DNA of 41,755 nt from Rhodococcus aetherivorans (lineage in GTDB: Bacteria > Actinomycetota > Actinomycetes > Mycobacteriales > Mycobacteriaceae): NCBI RefSeq assembly GCF_011058165.1, contig NZ_JAALEG010000057.1:1-41755 (forward strand), in the 5' to 3' direction. The notes beneath the pieces are model-generated. The model saw nothing but the letters and a program-made list of their open reading frames with translations, made no database searches and was not told the DNA's origin. Position 1 is the first letter of the stretch. Each line of letters opens with the position of its first letter. The position numbers and the translations under genes were made by a program. Shown piece after piece: positions 25,654 to 33,277 of this stretch.

Positions 25654-27248
25654 CAGCGCGGCGGGTCCGTCCGGCGACATTGTCGACCGGCGGCATGGTG
25701 TCCTCGAGCCACCCGCTGGCCGGCCAGGCCGGGGCGCGGGTGCTCGCCGACGGCGGCAACGCGGTCGACGCCGCGCTGGCGATGGCCGCGACCACGTGGC
25801 TGACCCTGCCCGGCCAGTGTGGCCTCGGCGGGGACGCATTCGCCGTGGTGCGGGAACCGGACGGCACAGTCTGGACGGTCGGGGGGAGCGGTTACGGCCC
25901 CGACGGCGGCACACCGGACTTCTACCGGGACCGCGGGCTGGCCGCGATCCCGCTGGACGGCGCCCTCGCGGTGGCCGTGCCGGGCGCTCCGGCCGCGCTC
26001 GCGGCGCTGCACCGGCGCGGCGCCACCCGCAGCCTTGCCGAGCTGTGGGAACCGGCCGCGCGCCTCGCCGAGCACGGGTTGCCCTGCTCGGCCAAGACCC
26101 GCGACGACGTGCGGTCGGCGCTGGACGCCGTCCGCAGCGATCCCGGGCTGGCCTCCGTGTACGTCGACGGCGGTCTCGTACCGCTCGTCGGTGACCGGCT
26201 GCCGCAACCCGACCTGGCGCGCACCATCCGTGAACTCGCGCACGACCCGGCGTCGTTCTACACCGGGTCGCTCGCCGAGCGGTGCGTCGCCGCGCTGCGC
26301 GACGCGGGCGCCCCGTTCTCGGGAGACGAATGGGTCGCAACCGGGACGGTGACGCCGGAGCAGGCGCTGTCCGGCCGGTACGCCGGCGCGGTGATCCATC
26401 AGACCCCACTGCCGACCCCCGGGTGGATGGTGTTGCACCAGGCGGCGCTGTGCGACGGCGTCGTCGGGTCCTCCCCGCTCCTGAGCGCGGCGGCGATCGA
26501 CCGCATGGCCCGGGCCGCGCGGACGGCGTTCGAGGACCGGCTGCGCTGGTGCGGCGCCGACAACGACGGTGCCGCGCGCATCCTCGATCCCGGCCACATC
26601 CGCGCCGGCCGCGACCGGCTGTCGGCGACCGCGCCCGCCGGAGCGTTCACGGTGGCCGGCGGAGACACCACCTCGCTGGTGACGGTCGACCGGGACGGAC
26701 GCGCGGTGAGCTTCATCCATTCGCTGGCGTTCACCTTCGGGGCCAAGTTCACCGTGCCCGGCACGGGGATCGTCCTGAACAACCGGCTGGGGCGGGGCGC
26801 GTATCTGATCGACGGGCATCCGAACGAGGTGCGGCCCCGCCGCAAGCCGCTGCACACCCTCAATGCCTGGATCGTCACGGACGCGGCGGGAGCGCTGCTC
26901 CACGTCGGCAACACCCCCGGCGGGGACGGGCAGGTGCAATGGAACATGCAGCTGCTCTCGCACCTCCTCGACCACGGGCTCGATCCGCAGGAGGCGGTGT
27001 CGGCGCCCCGGTTCACGGTGTTCCCCGGCTCCGACGCGAACGTGCTCGGGAACCCCGCCGAGCTGCGCATCGAGGCCGACGTCCCGCCCGAGGTCCGCAC
27101 CGCCCTGTCCGAGATGGGGCACGACGTGCGCACCCTCGAACCGCTCGGCGCCGAGGGCAGCGCCCAGATCATCTCTCTCGATCCCCGCGGCGTGCTCAGC
27201 GGCGGCAGCGATCCCCGTCAGGAAGGAGTGGCTCTCGGTGTCGAATGA
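25650..27248 (+). CDS. Gamma-glutamyltranspeptidase-like Ntn hydrolase, cytoplasmic form
   Basis: The 532-residue protein belongs to the GGT family, proenzymes that self-cleave to expose an N-terminal threonine. The start VSSSHPLAGQAGARVLADGG and NAVDAALAMA are typical of the large subunit. The likely processing site and nucleophile is T340 in AGGDTTSLVTVD; the usual TTH has Ser in place of His. The small subunit holds LNNRLGRGAYLIDGHPNEVRP and NTPGGDGQVQWNMQLL, the place of the GSPGG oxyanion motif. There is no signal peptide, unlike periplasmic GGT, so it acts inside the cell, perhaps on a gamma-glutamyl or other amide intermediate. It overlaps both neighbours (4 and 11 bases), so it belongs to the same operon. 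Confidence 0.88.
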   Translation: MTARRVRPATLSTGGMVSSSHPLAGQAGARVLADGGNAVDAALAMAATTWLTLPGQCGLGGDAFAVVREPDGTVWTVGGSGYGPDGGTPDFYRDRGLAAIPLDGALAVAVPGAPAALAALHRRGATRSLAELWEPAARLAEHGLPCSAKTRDDVRSALDAVRSDPGLASVYVDGGLVPLVGDRLPQPDLARTIRELAHDPASFYTGSLAERCVAALRDAGAPFSGDEWVATGTVTPEQALSGRYAGAVIHQTPLPTPGWMVLHQAALCDGVVGSSPLLSAAAIDRMARAARTAFEDRLRWCGADNDGAARILDPGHIRAGRDRLSATAPAGAFTVAGGDTTSLVTVDRDGRAVSFIHSLAFTFGAKFTVPGTGIVLNNRLGRGAYLIDGHPNEVRPRRKPLHTLNAWIVTDAAGALLHVGNTPGGDGQVQWNMQLLSHLLDHGLDPQEAVSAPRFTVFPGSDANVLGNPAELRIEADVPPEVRTALSEMGHDVRTLEPLGAEGSAQIISLDPRGVLSGGSDPRQEGVALGVE

Positions 27249-27708
27249 ACAGGCGATCGGCCGGGCAGCGATCGGCGCGCAGCCGCCGCGGCCGCGCGGC
27301 CGCTACGTACCCGCGGTGCTGTCCGGCTCGACCGTCCACACGGCGGGGATGACCCCGCGCCGTGACGGCCGGCTGACCGTCACCGGCCGCGTCGGCGGCG
27401 AAGTGGACCCGGCCGTCGCCCGGGAGGCGGCGGGCCTCGCGGCCGGCAACGCCCTGGCCGCGGTCCGTTCGGTGCTGCCGCCGGGTGCGATGTTCCGGTG
27501 CGTCGAGATGGTGGTGTACATCGCGTGTGCCGACGGCTTCACCGAGCTCTCGGCGGTCGCCGACGGCGCATCGGAGGTCGTCGAACGCGCGCTGGGCCCG
27601 GCGTCACTGCCCGCCCGCAGCGCGATCGGGGTCTATCTGCTTCCCGGCAACGCGCCGGTCGAGGTGGCCGTCACCGCGCACGTCGCGGACGGACCCGGCG
27701 CGCACTGA
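27238..27708 (+). CDS. RidA/YjgF family protein (enamine/imine deaminase-like)
   Basis: The 156-residue protein of the Rid family has the family's C-terminal signature LPARSAIGVYLLPGNAPVEV. It retains the arginine (R127) that binds the carboxylate of 2-imino acids in deaminase-active members, and an acidic residue follows in VEV. The GTG start at 27238 lies 11 bases inside the GGT-like gene and has GGAAGGAG nine bases upstream. It is the last gene of the run. Rid proteins at the end of amine or amino-acid catabolic operons hydrolyse reactive enamine/imine intermediates to ketones plus ammonia, which implies a nitrogen-containing substrate for this pathway. It is longer than the 128-residue RidA form. 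Confidence 0.88.
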   Translation: MSNEQAIGRAAIGAQPPRPRGRYVPAVLSGSTVHTAGMTPRRDGRLTVTGRVGGEVDPAVAREAAGLAAGNALAAVRSVLPPGAMFRCVEMVVYIACADGFTELSAVADGASEVVERALGPASLPARSAIGVYLLPGNAPVEVAVTAHVADGPGAH

Positions 27709-27718
27709 CGACCGCGGA

Positions 27719-27856
27719 TCAGACCAGGGCCGGCCCGATCACGGCCAGCGCGACGAGCGCGATCAGCGCGGACAGGCCCGCTATGGTCGCGCCTCCGACC
27801 GGCGACTCGACGTCTCCGAACAACGGTTCGTCCTCGTCCCAACACCACCGCGGCAT
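27719..27856 (-). CDS. Small single-span membrane protein, 45 residues
   Basis: The predicted product starts MPRWCWDEDEPLFGDVESP and ends with one hydrophobic helix (about residues 22-44, rich in Ala, Leu, Ile and Val). About nine tenths of its codons end in G or C, as in neighbouring genes, which supports translation. The ATG at 27856 has only a closely spaced GGAG upstream, so initiation is uncertain. It lies downstream of the Rip1-like gene on the same strand, after about 90 bases without genes, and converges with ridA. No family is recognised. The paired tryptophans and acidic patch are reminiscent of small regulatory membrane peptides, but nothing is proven. Confidence 0.5.
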   Translation of the reverse strand: MPRWCWDEDEPLFGDVESPVGGATIAGLSALIALVALAVIGPALV

Positions 27857-27945
27857 CACTCCATGGAAGCGGTTCGCCCCCGCATGCGCAACGGGGCGAG
27901 ACCGATTCGGTCGAATTGCGGGAAGTTCCACGAAGTTTGCCGGGA

Positions 27946-29163
27946 TCAGGCCGGACGAACCGGGGCGACGATGTCCGCCGCGAGGGTGAGCAGCATGAAG
28001 GCCCCGCCGACGACGACGAACGCGTACGTCACCGGCAGCAGCTTCACGAAGTCGACCGGCGCTCCGCCGGGCCGGCCCAGCCGGGCGCGCACCCGGTTCC
28101 GCAGACCCTCGTAGATCGCCACGGTCATGTGCCCGCCGTCGAGAGGCAGCAGCGGCAGCAGATTGAACAGGCCGACGAAGAGGTTCAGGCTCACCAGCAG
28201 CAGTACGAACGACTCCCAGGCGCCCCGCTCGACGGCCCGGCCCCCGAGCGATCCGGCCCCCACCACGCTGATCGGGGTGTCCGCGTCGCGTTCGCCGCCG
28301 GTCACCGACCGCCACAGCGACGCCGCCTTCGTCGGCATGTCCACCACCGTGCGCGCCGTGAGCGCGGCGAGGTCGCCGGTGAATGCGAGGGCGGCGGGCA
28401 CCGCGGTCACCACGTCGTACCGCACGGGACCGGCGGGCGGGCGCGCGGATACTCCGATCGCACCGACGGCCGTCGAGCGCTCGTCCCCCGTCCGAGGGTC
28501 GACCACCCATCGCTGCACCTGCTCGGTCGCGACGGGCAGCACCAGCCGGCGGCCGTGCCGTTCGATCGTCAGTTCGACGACTCCTGCGCTGTCCCAGATC
28601 TTTTCGACCAGGTCGCCGAACCGGGTGACGCCCTCGCCGTCGACGGCGAGGATCGCGTCGCCGGGGAGTATCCCCGCGGCCCCGGCCGGTCCCGGGCCGT
28701 CGCACGCGGCGAGGCCGTATCCCGGGCCGGGCCGCTGCGACGACGGGACGCATCCGACGGACTCGACGACCACCTTCGGATGCAGCTCCGGCAGCCCCCA
28801 CCCGACGGCGAGCACGAAGACGAGGACCCCGGCGAGCAGGAAGTTCATGCCGATGCCGCCGGACATCACGACCAGCCGCTTCCAGGTCTTCTGCCGATAC
28901 AGGGCGCGGTCGTACTCGTCGGGGGTCAGTTCGTCGAGCGCGGTCGTGCCGGCGATCTCGCAGAACCCGCCCACCGGGATCAGTCCCAGCCCGTAGTCGG
29001 TCTCACCGCGCCGGACGGAGAAGAGCATCGGGCCACGCCCGAGGGAGAAGCGACGCACCTTCATCCCGAGACGCCGCGCCGCCCACAGGTGGCCCGCCTC
29101 GTGCAGGGCGACGGACACCGCGACCCCCAGCGCGAAGAGCACGACGCCCAGCGCGAACGTCAC
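27946..29163 (-). CDS. Site-2 intramembrane metalloprotease, Rip1/RseP family
   Basis: This 405-residue membrane zinc protease cleaves membrane-spanning substrates such as anti-sigma factors. The first helix carries the zinc motif H21-E-A-G-H25. GETDYGLGLIPVGGFCEIAG follows, as in mycobacterial Rip1, then a PDZ domain (GILPGDAILAVDGEGVTRFGDL, about 175-200). The last helices contain LFNLLPLLPLDGGH with the third zinc ligand Asp. The GTG start at 29163 overlaps the stop of the upstream secreted-hydrolase gene by four bases. Canonical rip1 lies between dxr and ispG, and neither is here. This is therefore probably a paralogue with a dedicated role, perhaps sensing an envelope state linked to that hydrolase. 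Confidence 0.92.
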   Translation of the reverse strand: MTFALGVVLFALGVAVSVALHEAGHLWAARRLGMKVRRFSLGRGPMLFSVRRGETDYGLGLIPVGGFCEIAGTTALDELTPDEYDRALYRQKTWKRLVVMSGGIGMNFLLAGVLVFVLAVGWGLPELHPKVVVESVGCVPSSQRPGPGYGLAACDGPGPAGAAGILPGDAILAVDGEGVTRFGDLVEKIWDSAGVVELTIERHGRRLVLPVATEQVQRWVVDPRTGDERSTAVGAIGVSARPPAGPVRYDVVTAVPAALAFTGDLAALTARTVVDMPTKAASLWRSVTGGERDADTPISVVGAGSLGGRAVERGAWESFVLLLVSLNLFVGLFNLLPLLPLDGGHMTVAIYEGLRNRVRARLGRPGGAPVDFVKLLPVTYAFVVVGGAFMLLTLAADIVAPVRPA

Positions 29164-29846
29164 GGGTGATACGTCGCGTGCTCGCGGATGTACCCGGTGA
29201 CGTTGCCCTCCGGGTCGCAGATCATGTCGCCCTCGAGGCACTCGGTGGTGACCGGGATGTGCCGCAACTCGCCCGCCGGCTGGGGCAGCGTGATGCCGGG
29301 GACGAGCGGGCCGGCGTACTGCGCGGGCCGGCCCTGCGCCGGGTCGGCGATCAGGTGCACCCGCACCCGGTCCTGCAGGTCGGTGCCGTCGTCGTGCACG
29401 GGCGCCGCCGCGTCGATCTCCATCGCGACCCTGCGCACGACGATCGCTCCCTGCGAGTAGCCGTACAGCTCGTAGCGCGTGCGCGGCCCGCAGGCGGCCT
29501 CGGTCCGGCCGATCTCCGCCCAGAGATTCTGCACGCCGATCTGCACCGACTGGTCCATGAACGTGTCCCAGCCGAACACCCCGGCGACCATGCCCGCCGG
29601 ATACCGCACGTGCCGCACCGCGAAGTCGGGGCTGTTGCGGTACTGATCCGTGTAGGAGTTGAGCGGGCTCTCGGGATCGATCGAATCCGGCGTTTCGGGG
29701 CCCTTCGTGCCGTCGACGGCGAGCACCACGGTCGGCGCACAGTACGAGGCCGGGGACGGGTCGGCATGGGCGATCGAGACGGCACCGAGCATCGAGCCGA
29801 TGGTCAGCGCGCCGACGATCGCGACCCGGACAGCGGAAAGGATCAT
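29160..29846 (-). CDS. Secreted cutinase/PE-PPE-type alpha/beta hydrolase
   Basis: The 228-residue protein has a Sec signal peptide (AIVGALTIGSMLGAVSIAHA, cleavage after AHA near 28) and a cutinase-like alpha/beta hydrolase domain. The nucleophile is S131 in YGYSQGAIVV, the likely acid is D211 in MICDPEG next to C210, and the catalytic histidine is H223 or H227 in REHATYHP at the very end. Such enzymes hydrolyse esters (cutin, lipids, cell-envelope acyl esters). The sequence is closer to the PE-PPE/serine esterase branch than to fungal-type cutinase. The ATG at 29846 has AAGGACGG upstream. It is translationally coupled to the downstream Rip1-like protease, an unusual pairing. Confidence 0.82.
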   Translation of the reverse strand: MILSAVRVAIVGALTIGSMLGAVSIAHADPSPASYCAPTVVLAVDGTKGPETPDSIDPESPLNSYTDQYRNSPDFAVRHVRYPAGMVAGVFGWDTFMDQSVQIGVQNLWAEIGRTEAACGPRTRYELYGYSQGAIVVRRVAMEIDAAAPVHDDGTDLQDRVRVHLIADPAQGRPAQYAGPLVPGITLPQPAGELRHIPVTTECLEGDMICDPEGNVTGYIREHATYHP

Positions 29847-29899
29847 CGAAACCGTCCTTCAGCCATGGGATCCACCCCAACGATTCCCGACCGCGTTCA

Positions 29900-29930
29900 T
29901 AAGTAAGCACAGTGATCGTGAAGTCCGCAA
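29900..29930 (-). promoter_or_regulatory. Candidate promoter of the hydrolase-Rip operon
   Basis: In the 118-base gap upstream of the secreted hydrolase an AT-rich patch reads, on the minus strand, TTGCGG (29925-29930), a 19-base spacer, then TACTTA (29900-29905), about 55 bases before the start codon. These resemble vegetative -35/-10 hexamers with a long spacer. Support is weak. Confidence 0.25.
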
Positions 29931-29964
29931 ATCGAACACGCGGATGCGGTGCAACTCGGGGGGC

Positions 29965-30837
29965 CTAGCGGACGACATCGGCCAGATCCACGAAACCGTA
30001 ACCCCGCGTCCGCAGACCGTCGATGATCGCCGGCAGCGCATCGGCGTCCAGGGTCGTGCCGTCGTCGGGGTTCGCGCCCACGTGCATCAGAACGATCTGG
30101 CCGGGCGCGGCCGCGGCGAGGACCCGCTCGGTCACCGCCGCGGCGTCGAGACCACCGCTCGTGCCTTTCCAGCCGAGCGAATCCACGGTCCAGCGCACGG
30201 GCACGTAGCCGGCACCGTTGACGACGCGGATGTCGGCGTCGGTGCGAGCACCGAAGGGAAACCGGAACAACGGCACGGCCGGGCGACCCGTCAGTGCCGT
30301 GATGGCGTTCTCGGCCGCCGCGAGGTCGGCCCTGATCTGCTCGTCGGTCAGATCCGGATAGGAGGGGTGGGTGTTGCTGTGGTTTCCCACCGCGTGCCCG
30401 GCGGCGGCGACGGCGCGGACCCGGTCCGGATACGTCCGCGCGAAATCACCGGTGACGAAGAACGTCGCCGGGACGGCGTAGCGGGCGAGCGTGGCGAGGA
30501 TGCGGGAGACCGCGGTGTCGGAGGCTCCACCGTCCAAGGTCAACGCCACCACCTTCTCCTCGGTGGGAATCCGTTCGAGGTCGATGCCGCGCAGGGCGGC
30601 AGGTACACCGGCCGGAGGCACCGGCGTCGGCTCCGGACCGGACGGCGGAACGGGGACGGTCGCGGAGGGCCCCGGCGCCGGGGACGGGGGCCCGGGCGGC
30701 GTGGTCGCCGGTTCCGACGTCGGACTGCTCGTCGCGGTGGCTTCGGGCGGCTCGTCGGGCGGGCCGGAACCACAGGCCGTCACGACCAGGATCGACGCCG
30801 CGACGACGAGCGATCCGCGCCGGAACCGGATGTTCAT
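29965..30837 (-). CDS. Polysaccharide deacetylase (NodB domain) lipoprotein
   Basis: The 290-residue exported protein has a lipoprotein signal ending in the lipobox VTAC (C22). A Pro/Ser/Thr-rich spacer (about 24-80) crosses the wall, and a NodB carbohydrate-esterase-4 domain follows (about 93-290). Visible motifs are the base D102 in ALTLDGGASD (the canonical second Asp is Gly), metal ligands H153 and H157 in HSNTHPSY, LFRFPFGAR, and the closing MHVG. It should remove N-acetyl or similar groups from peptidoglycan or another surface polysaccharide. The ATG at 30837 overlaps the stop of the preceding membrane-protein gene (ATGA), placing it at the end of the amine oxidase operon, where its role is unexplained. 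Confidence 0.87.
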   Translation of the reverse strand: MNIRFRRGSLVVAASILVVTACGSGPPDEPPEATATSSPTSEPATTPPGPPSPAPGPSATVPVPPSGPEPTPVPPAGVPAALRGIDLERIPTEEKVVALTLDGGASDTAVSRILATLARYAVPATFFVTGDFARTYPDRVRAVAAAGHAVGNHSNTHPSYPDLTDEQIRADLAAAENAITALTGRPAVPLFRFPFGARTDADIRVVNGAGYVPVRWTVDSLGWKGTSGGLDAAAVTERVLAAAAPGQIVLMHVGANPDDGTTLDADALPAIIDGLRTRGYGFVDLADVVR

Positions 30838-31325
30838 GTGGACAGTGTGCCGCTCCACCTCGGCCGCGCCGCTGCGGTCGCCGGGTCCATCCCCCGCCGG
30901 GTGCGGTGGAACACGACGCTCACGGCAAGGAGGACCTCCGCGGCCGCGACCGCCAGCGCGGCCGCCATGAGAGGGGGAATCGAGGCGCCCGCCGCTGCAC
31001 CGGCGACCGGAGGCACAGCGTGCCCGTGGTGGCCGCCCGCGGCCCGGTCCGGGCTCATGGTGGTCAGGTGCACCATGATCATCGCGACGTTCATGACGGT
31101 GACCAGGATCCAGTCCCGCTGGTCTCCGCGCATCCACAGGTGACGGGCGCAGTAGAGGCATCCGGCGACCATGACGAGGGTCAGGGCCGCCGACCCGGGC
31201 GACGGGGTGTGCTCCGCGAGCGAGCCGGCGTGCAGGACGGCCGCCGACACGGCGAGGGCGGCGGCCGCCCGGCCGCACCACGTGGTGGTGGTGCGGCGGG
31301 CGGCTTCCGGAACCGTGGTGGACAT
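30834..31325 (-). CDS. Small four-helix membrane protein downstream of the copper amine oxidase
   Basis: The 163-residue protein has four hydrophobic segments: about 20-40, 45-62, 70-92 and 112-140. A short loop with a histidine cluster (AAGGHHGHAVPP) joins helices 3 and 4, and several Met/His/Cys residues lie in the helices (GCLYCARHLWM, VAMIMVHLTTM). I do not recognise the family firmly. The ATG at 31325 is only 5 bases after the amine oxidase stop, and its own stop overlaps the deacetylase start. The four-gene run from APC permease to deacetylase thus appears to be one transcript. The His/Met content next to a copper enzyme suggests metal handling, but this is speculative. Confidence 0.72.
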   Translation of the reverse strand: MSTTVPEAARRTTTTWCGRAAAALAVSAAVLHAGSLAEHTPSPGSAALTLVMVAGCLYCARHLWMRGDQRDWILVTVMNVAMIMVHLTTMSPDRAAGGHHGHAVPPVAGAAAGASIPPLMAAALAVAAAEVLLAVSVVFHRTRRGMDPATAAARPRWSGTLST

Positions 31326-31330
31326 GCCCG

Positions 31331-33277
31331 TCAGTCCGTGCAGCAGTGCTTCGACGTGCCGGCCGGAACGTCGAGGGCCGGGTTCCGGTCGAAGAACCCG
31401 ACCGGCTTCAGCGTGAACCCGGCGTAGTCGACGGGCATCACGGGCCAGTCCTCCGGGCGCGGGAAGTGGGTGAGCCCGAAGGTGTGCCACAGCACCAGGT
31501 CCTCGCCCTCGATGTTCCGGTTGCCGGCGACGAATGTCGGCAGTCCCGCCTGTCCCGGATGCTGGTTGACGAAGTCACCGGCCGGATAACGCTGCGCCGG
31601 GTCGTACCGCGTGACCCACAGGTGCTTGGTGGCGAACGCGGCGCGGGCGGCGATGGAACTCGACGGATCCGCCAGCAGCACGGGCTGACCTTCCGGGTGC
31701 AGTGCGTATCCGACGTTCCGCCCGAGCCGGTTCTGCTTGGTCGGGTTGGTGATGTGCCAGACCCTCGCCTTGGTGTTGTCGGCCAGCCTCTGCCCGTCGG
31801 CCTCCGTGGTGAGGGTGGTCTTGCGGCAGCGGAACGCGTTACCCCACGGGTTGTCCGGTCCCATCGGTTCGGGCACGGCGTCGACCTCCTCGACCGTGTT
31901 GACGTTGCCGTCGACCGCCATGTCCAGGCGGGCGGAGAAGAGGTGCTGGTGGAACGGCGCACCGAGCCCGGGCGCCATCTCGGTGGCGAACCCGTCCTCG
32001 CCGCGGTAGGCGGAGGTGAAGACGATGCCGGTGGCCTTGGCTTCGAGTTCGATGGTGCCGTCCAGGTAGAGGTACCAGTAGAAGCCGTAGTCGTAGTTGC
32101 CGATGGTGAGGAAGAAGGAGATCACGAGCCGGCGCGACCGGCGGGTCTCGGTCATGCCGTTGAACATGTCCGTGTGCTTCCAGAGGACGCCGTAGTCCTC
32201 CTCGTGGAGGCAGATCGCGTTCTTCATCACCCGCGGGTCGCCCTTCTCGTCGGCGATGGTGACGTCGAAGTACCGGATCTCGCCGAGGCAGTCGCACCCG
32301 AGTTCCAGCGAGTTGGTGTAGCGGCCGAACAGGTATTCGCCCTGGTCGAAGTAGTTCTGCCAGTACCGCACCGGCGACGGGTCGGCGTAGGGCACGACCA
32401 TCTCGGCGATGGATGCGCGGTAGATCACCGGCCGCTGCACGCCGTCGTCGGAGAACGACAACTGGTGCAGGGTCAGGCCCTCGCGTACGTCGAACCCGAA
32501 CCGGAACGTCCAGTCCGCCCAGGTGATCCGATTGCCCTCGACCGAGAAGCTGGGCCCCTCGGGTTGGGTGATCTCGATCGGCTTGAGGTCGGTGCGGGCC
32601 GGCCTCGCATGCGGAGCGGCGTCCCATTCGCCGCGTTCGGCCGGCACGGGAAGGGTGATCTCGTCGACGACCTTCACCACGCGCTGCTCGGTGAGGTCGA
32701 CGTAGGCGACCACCCCGTCGATCGGATGTGCCCAGGGCAGGTCGGCCTCGTCCTCCTGGTGGAACGCGAGCACGCGGACGATCCGGTGCCCCACCTCGTC
32801 CTCGTGCCCGAACACACCGGCCGACAGCGGAACCGCGCGCACCTTCTCCGGATCGATGCCGCGCGCAGCCATCGCCGCAATCCAGTCGAAGCTGGACAGG
32901 AGGAACGATTCGATGTCCTCGAACTCCTCGTCGAGGATCGGGACATGCCCTTCGGTGGCGGCGTCGACGGCGACGGTGCTGAGGATACTGCGTTCGGTGA
33001 CGGACACGACGTGATCGGAGCCCGCCCCGGTCGCACGGTCGAGGAGAAGGACGCGGGCACGGCGCTCGATGTGCTCCCCCGGCCTGAACGCCAGGACCGT
33101 CGACTTGTGCGGTTCCTCGAGCCCGACGTAGACGAACCGGACGTGCTCGGTTACCAGCCCCGCCGCCGATACCGTTTCCTTGACGGCGGTGATCTCGTCG
33201 GCGGTCAGAGGGGTGAGGGGGTGGTCCGGTGCGGGCGTCGATGCCGCTTCGGTGAACTTCGTGGTGGCAGTGCTCAT
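31331..33277 (-). CDS. Copper-containing primary amine oxidase
   Basis: This quinoprotein oxidises primary amines to aldehydes, releasing ammonia and hydrogen peroxide. The 648 residues match the bacterial family (about 640). The topaquinone precursor is Y395 in TIGNYDYGFYWY and the catalytic base is D311 in NYFDQGEYLFG. Copper ligands are H443 and H445 in FHQHLFSARLDM, with the third histidine in LWHTFGLTHFPR near 598-604. There is no signal peptide, so it is cytoplasmic, as in Arthrobacter. The ATG start has AAGGAGATC upstream and overlaps the stop of the APC permease gene (ATGA). With the adjacent aldehyde dehydrogenase it forms an amine-to-acid route; tyramine, phenethylamine or histamine are typical substrates. 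Confidence 0.96.
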   Translation of the reverse strand: MSTATTKFTEAASTPAPDHPLTPLTADEITAVKETVSAAGLVTEHVRFVYVGLEEPHKSTVLAFRPGEHIERRARVLLLDRATGAGSDHVVSVTERSILSTVAVDAATEGHVPILDEEFEDIESFLLSSFDWIAAMAARGIDPEKVRAVPLSAGVFGHEDEVGHRIVRVLAFHQEDEADLPWAHPIDGVVAYVDLTEQRVVKVVDEITLPVPAERGEWDAAPHARPARTDLKPIEITQPEGPSFSVEGNRITWADWTFRFGFDVREGLTLHQLSFSDDGVQRPVIYRASIAEMVVPYADPSPVRYWQNYFDQGEYLFGRYTNSLELGCDCLGEIRYFDVTIADEKGDPRVMKNAICLHEEDYGVLWKHTDMFNGMTETRRSRRLVISFFLTIGNYDYGFYWYLYLDGTIELEAKATGIVFTSAYRGEDGFATEMAPGLGAPFHQHLFSARLDMAVDGNVNTVEEVDAVPEPMGPDNPWGNAFRCRKTTLTTEADGQRLADNTKARVWHITNPTKQNRLGRNVGYALHPEGQPVLLADPSSSIAARAAFATKHLWVTRYDPAQRYPAGDFVNQHPGQAGLPTFVAGNRNIEGEDLVLWHTFGLTHFPRPEDWPVMPVDYAGFTLKPVGFFDRNPALDVPAGTSKHCCTD

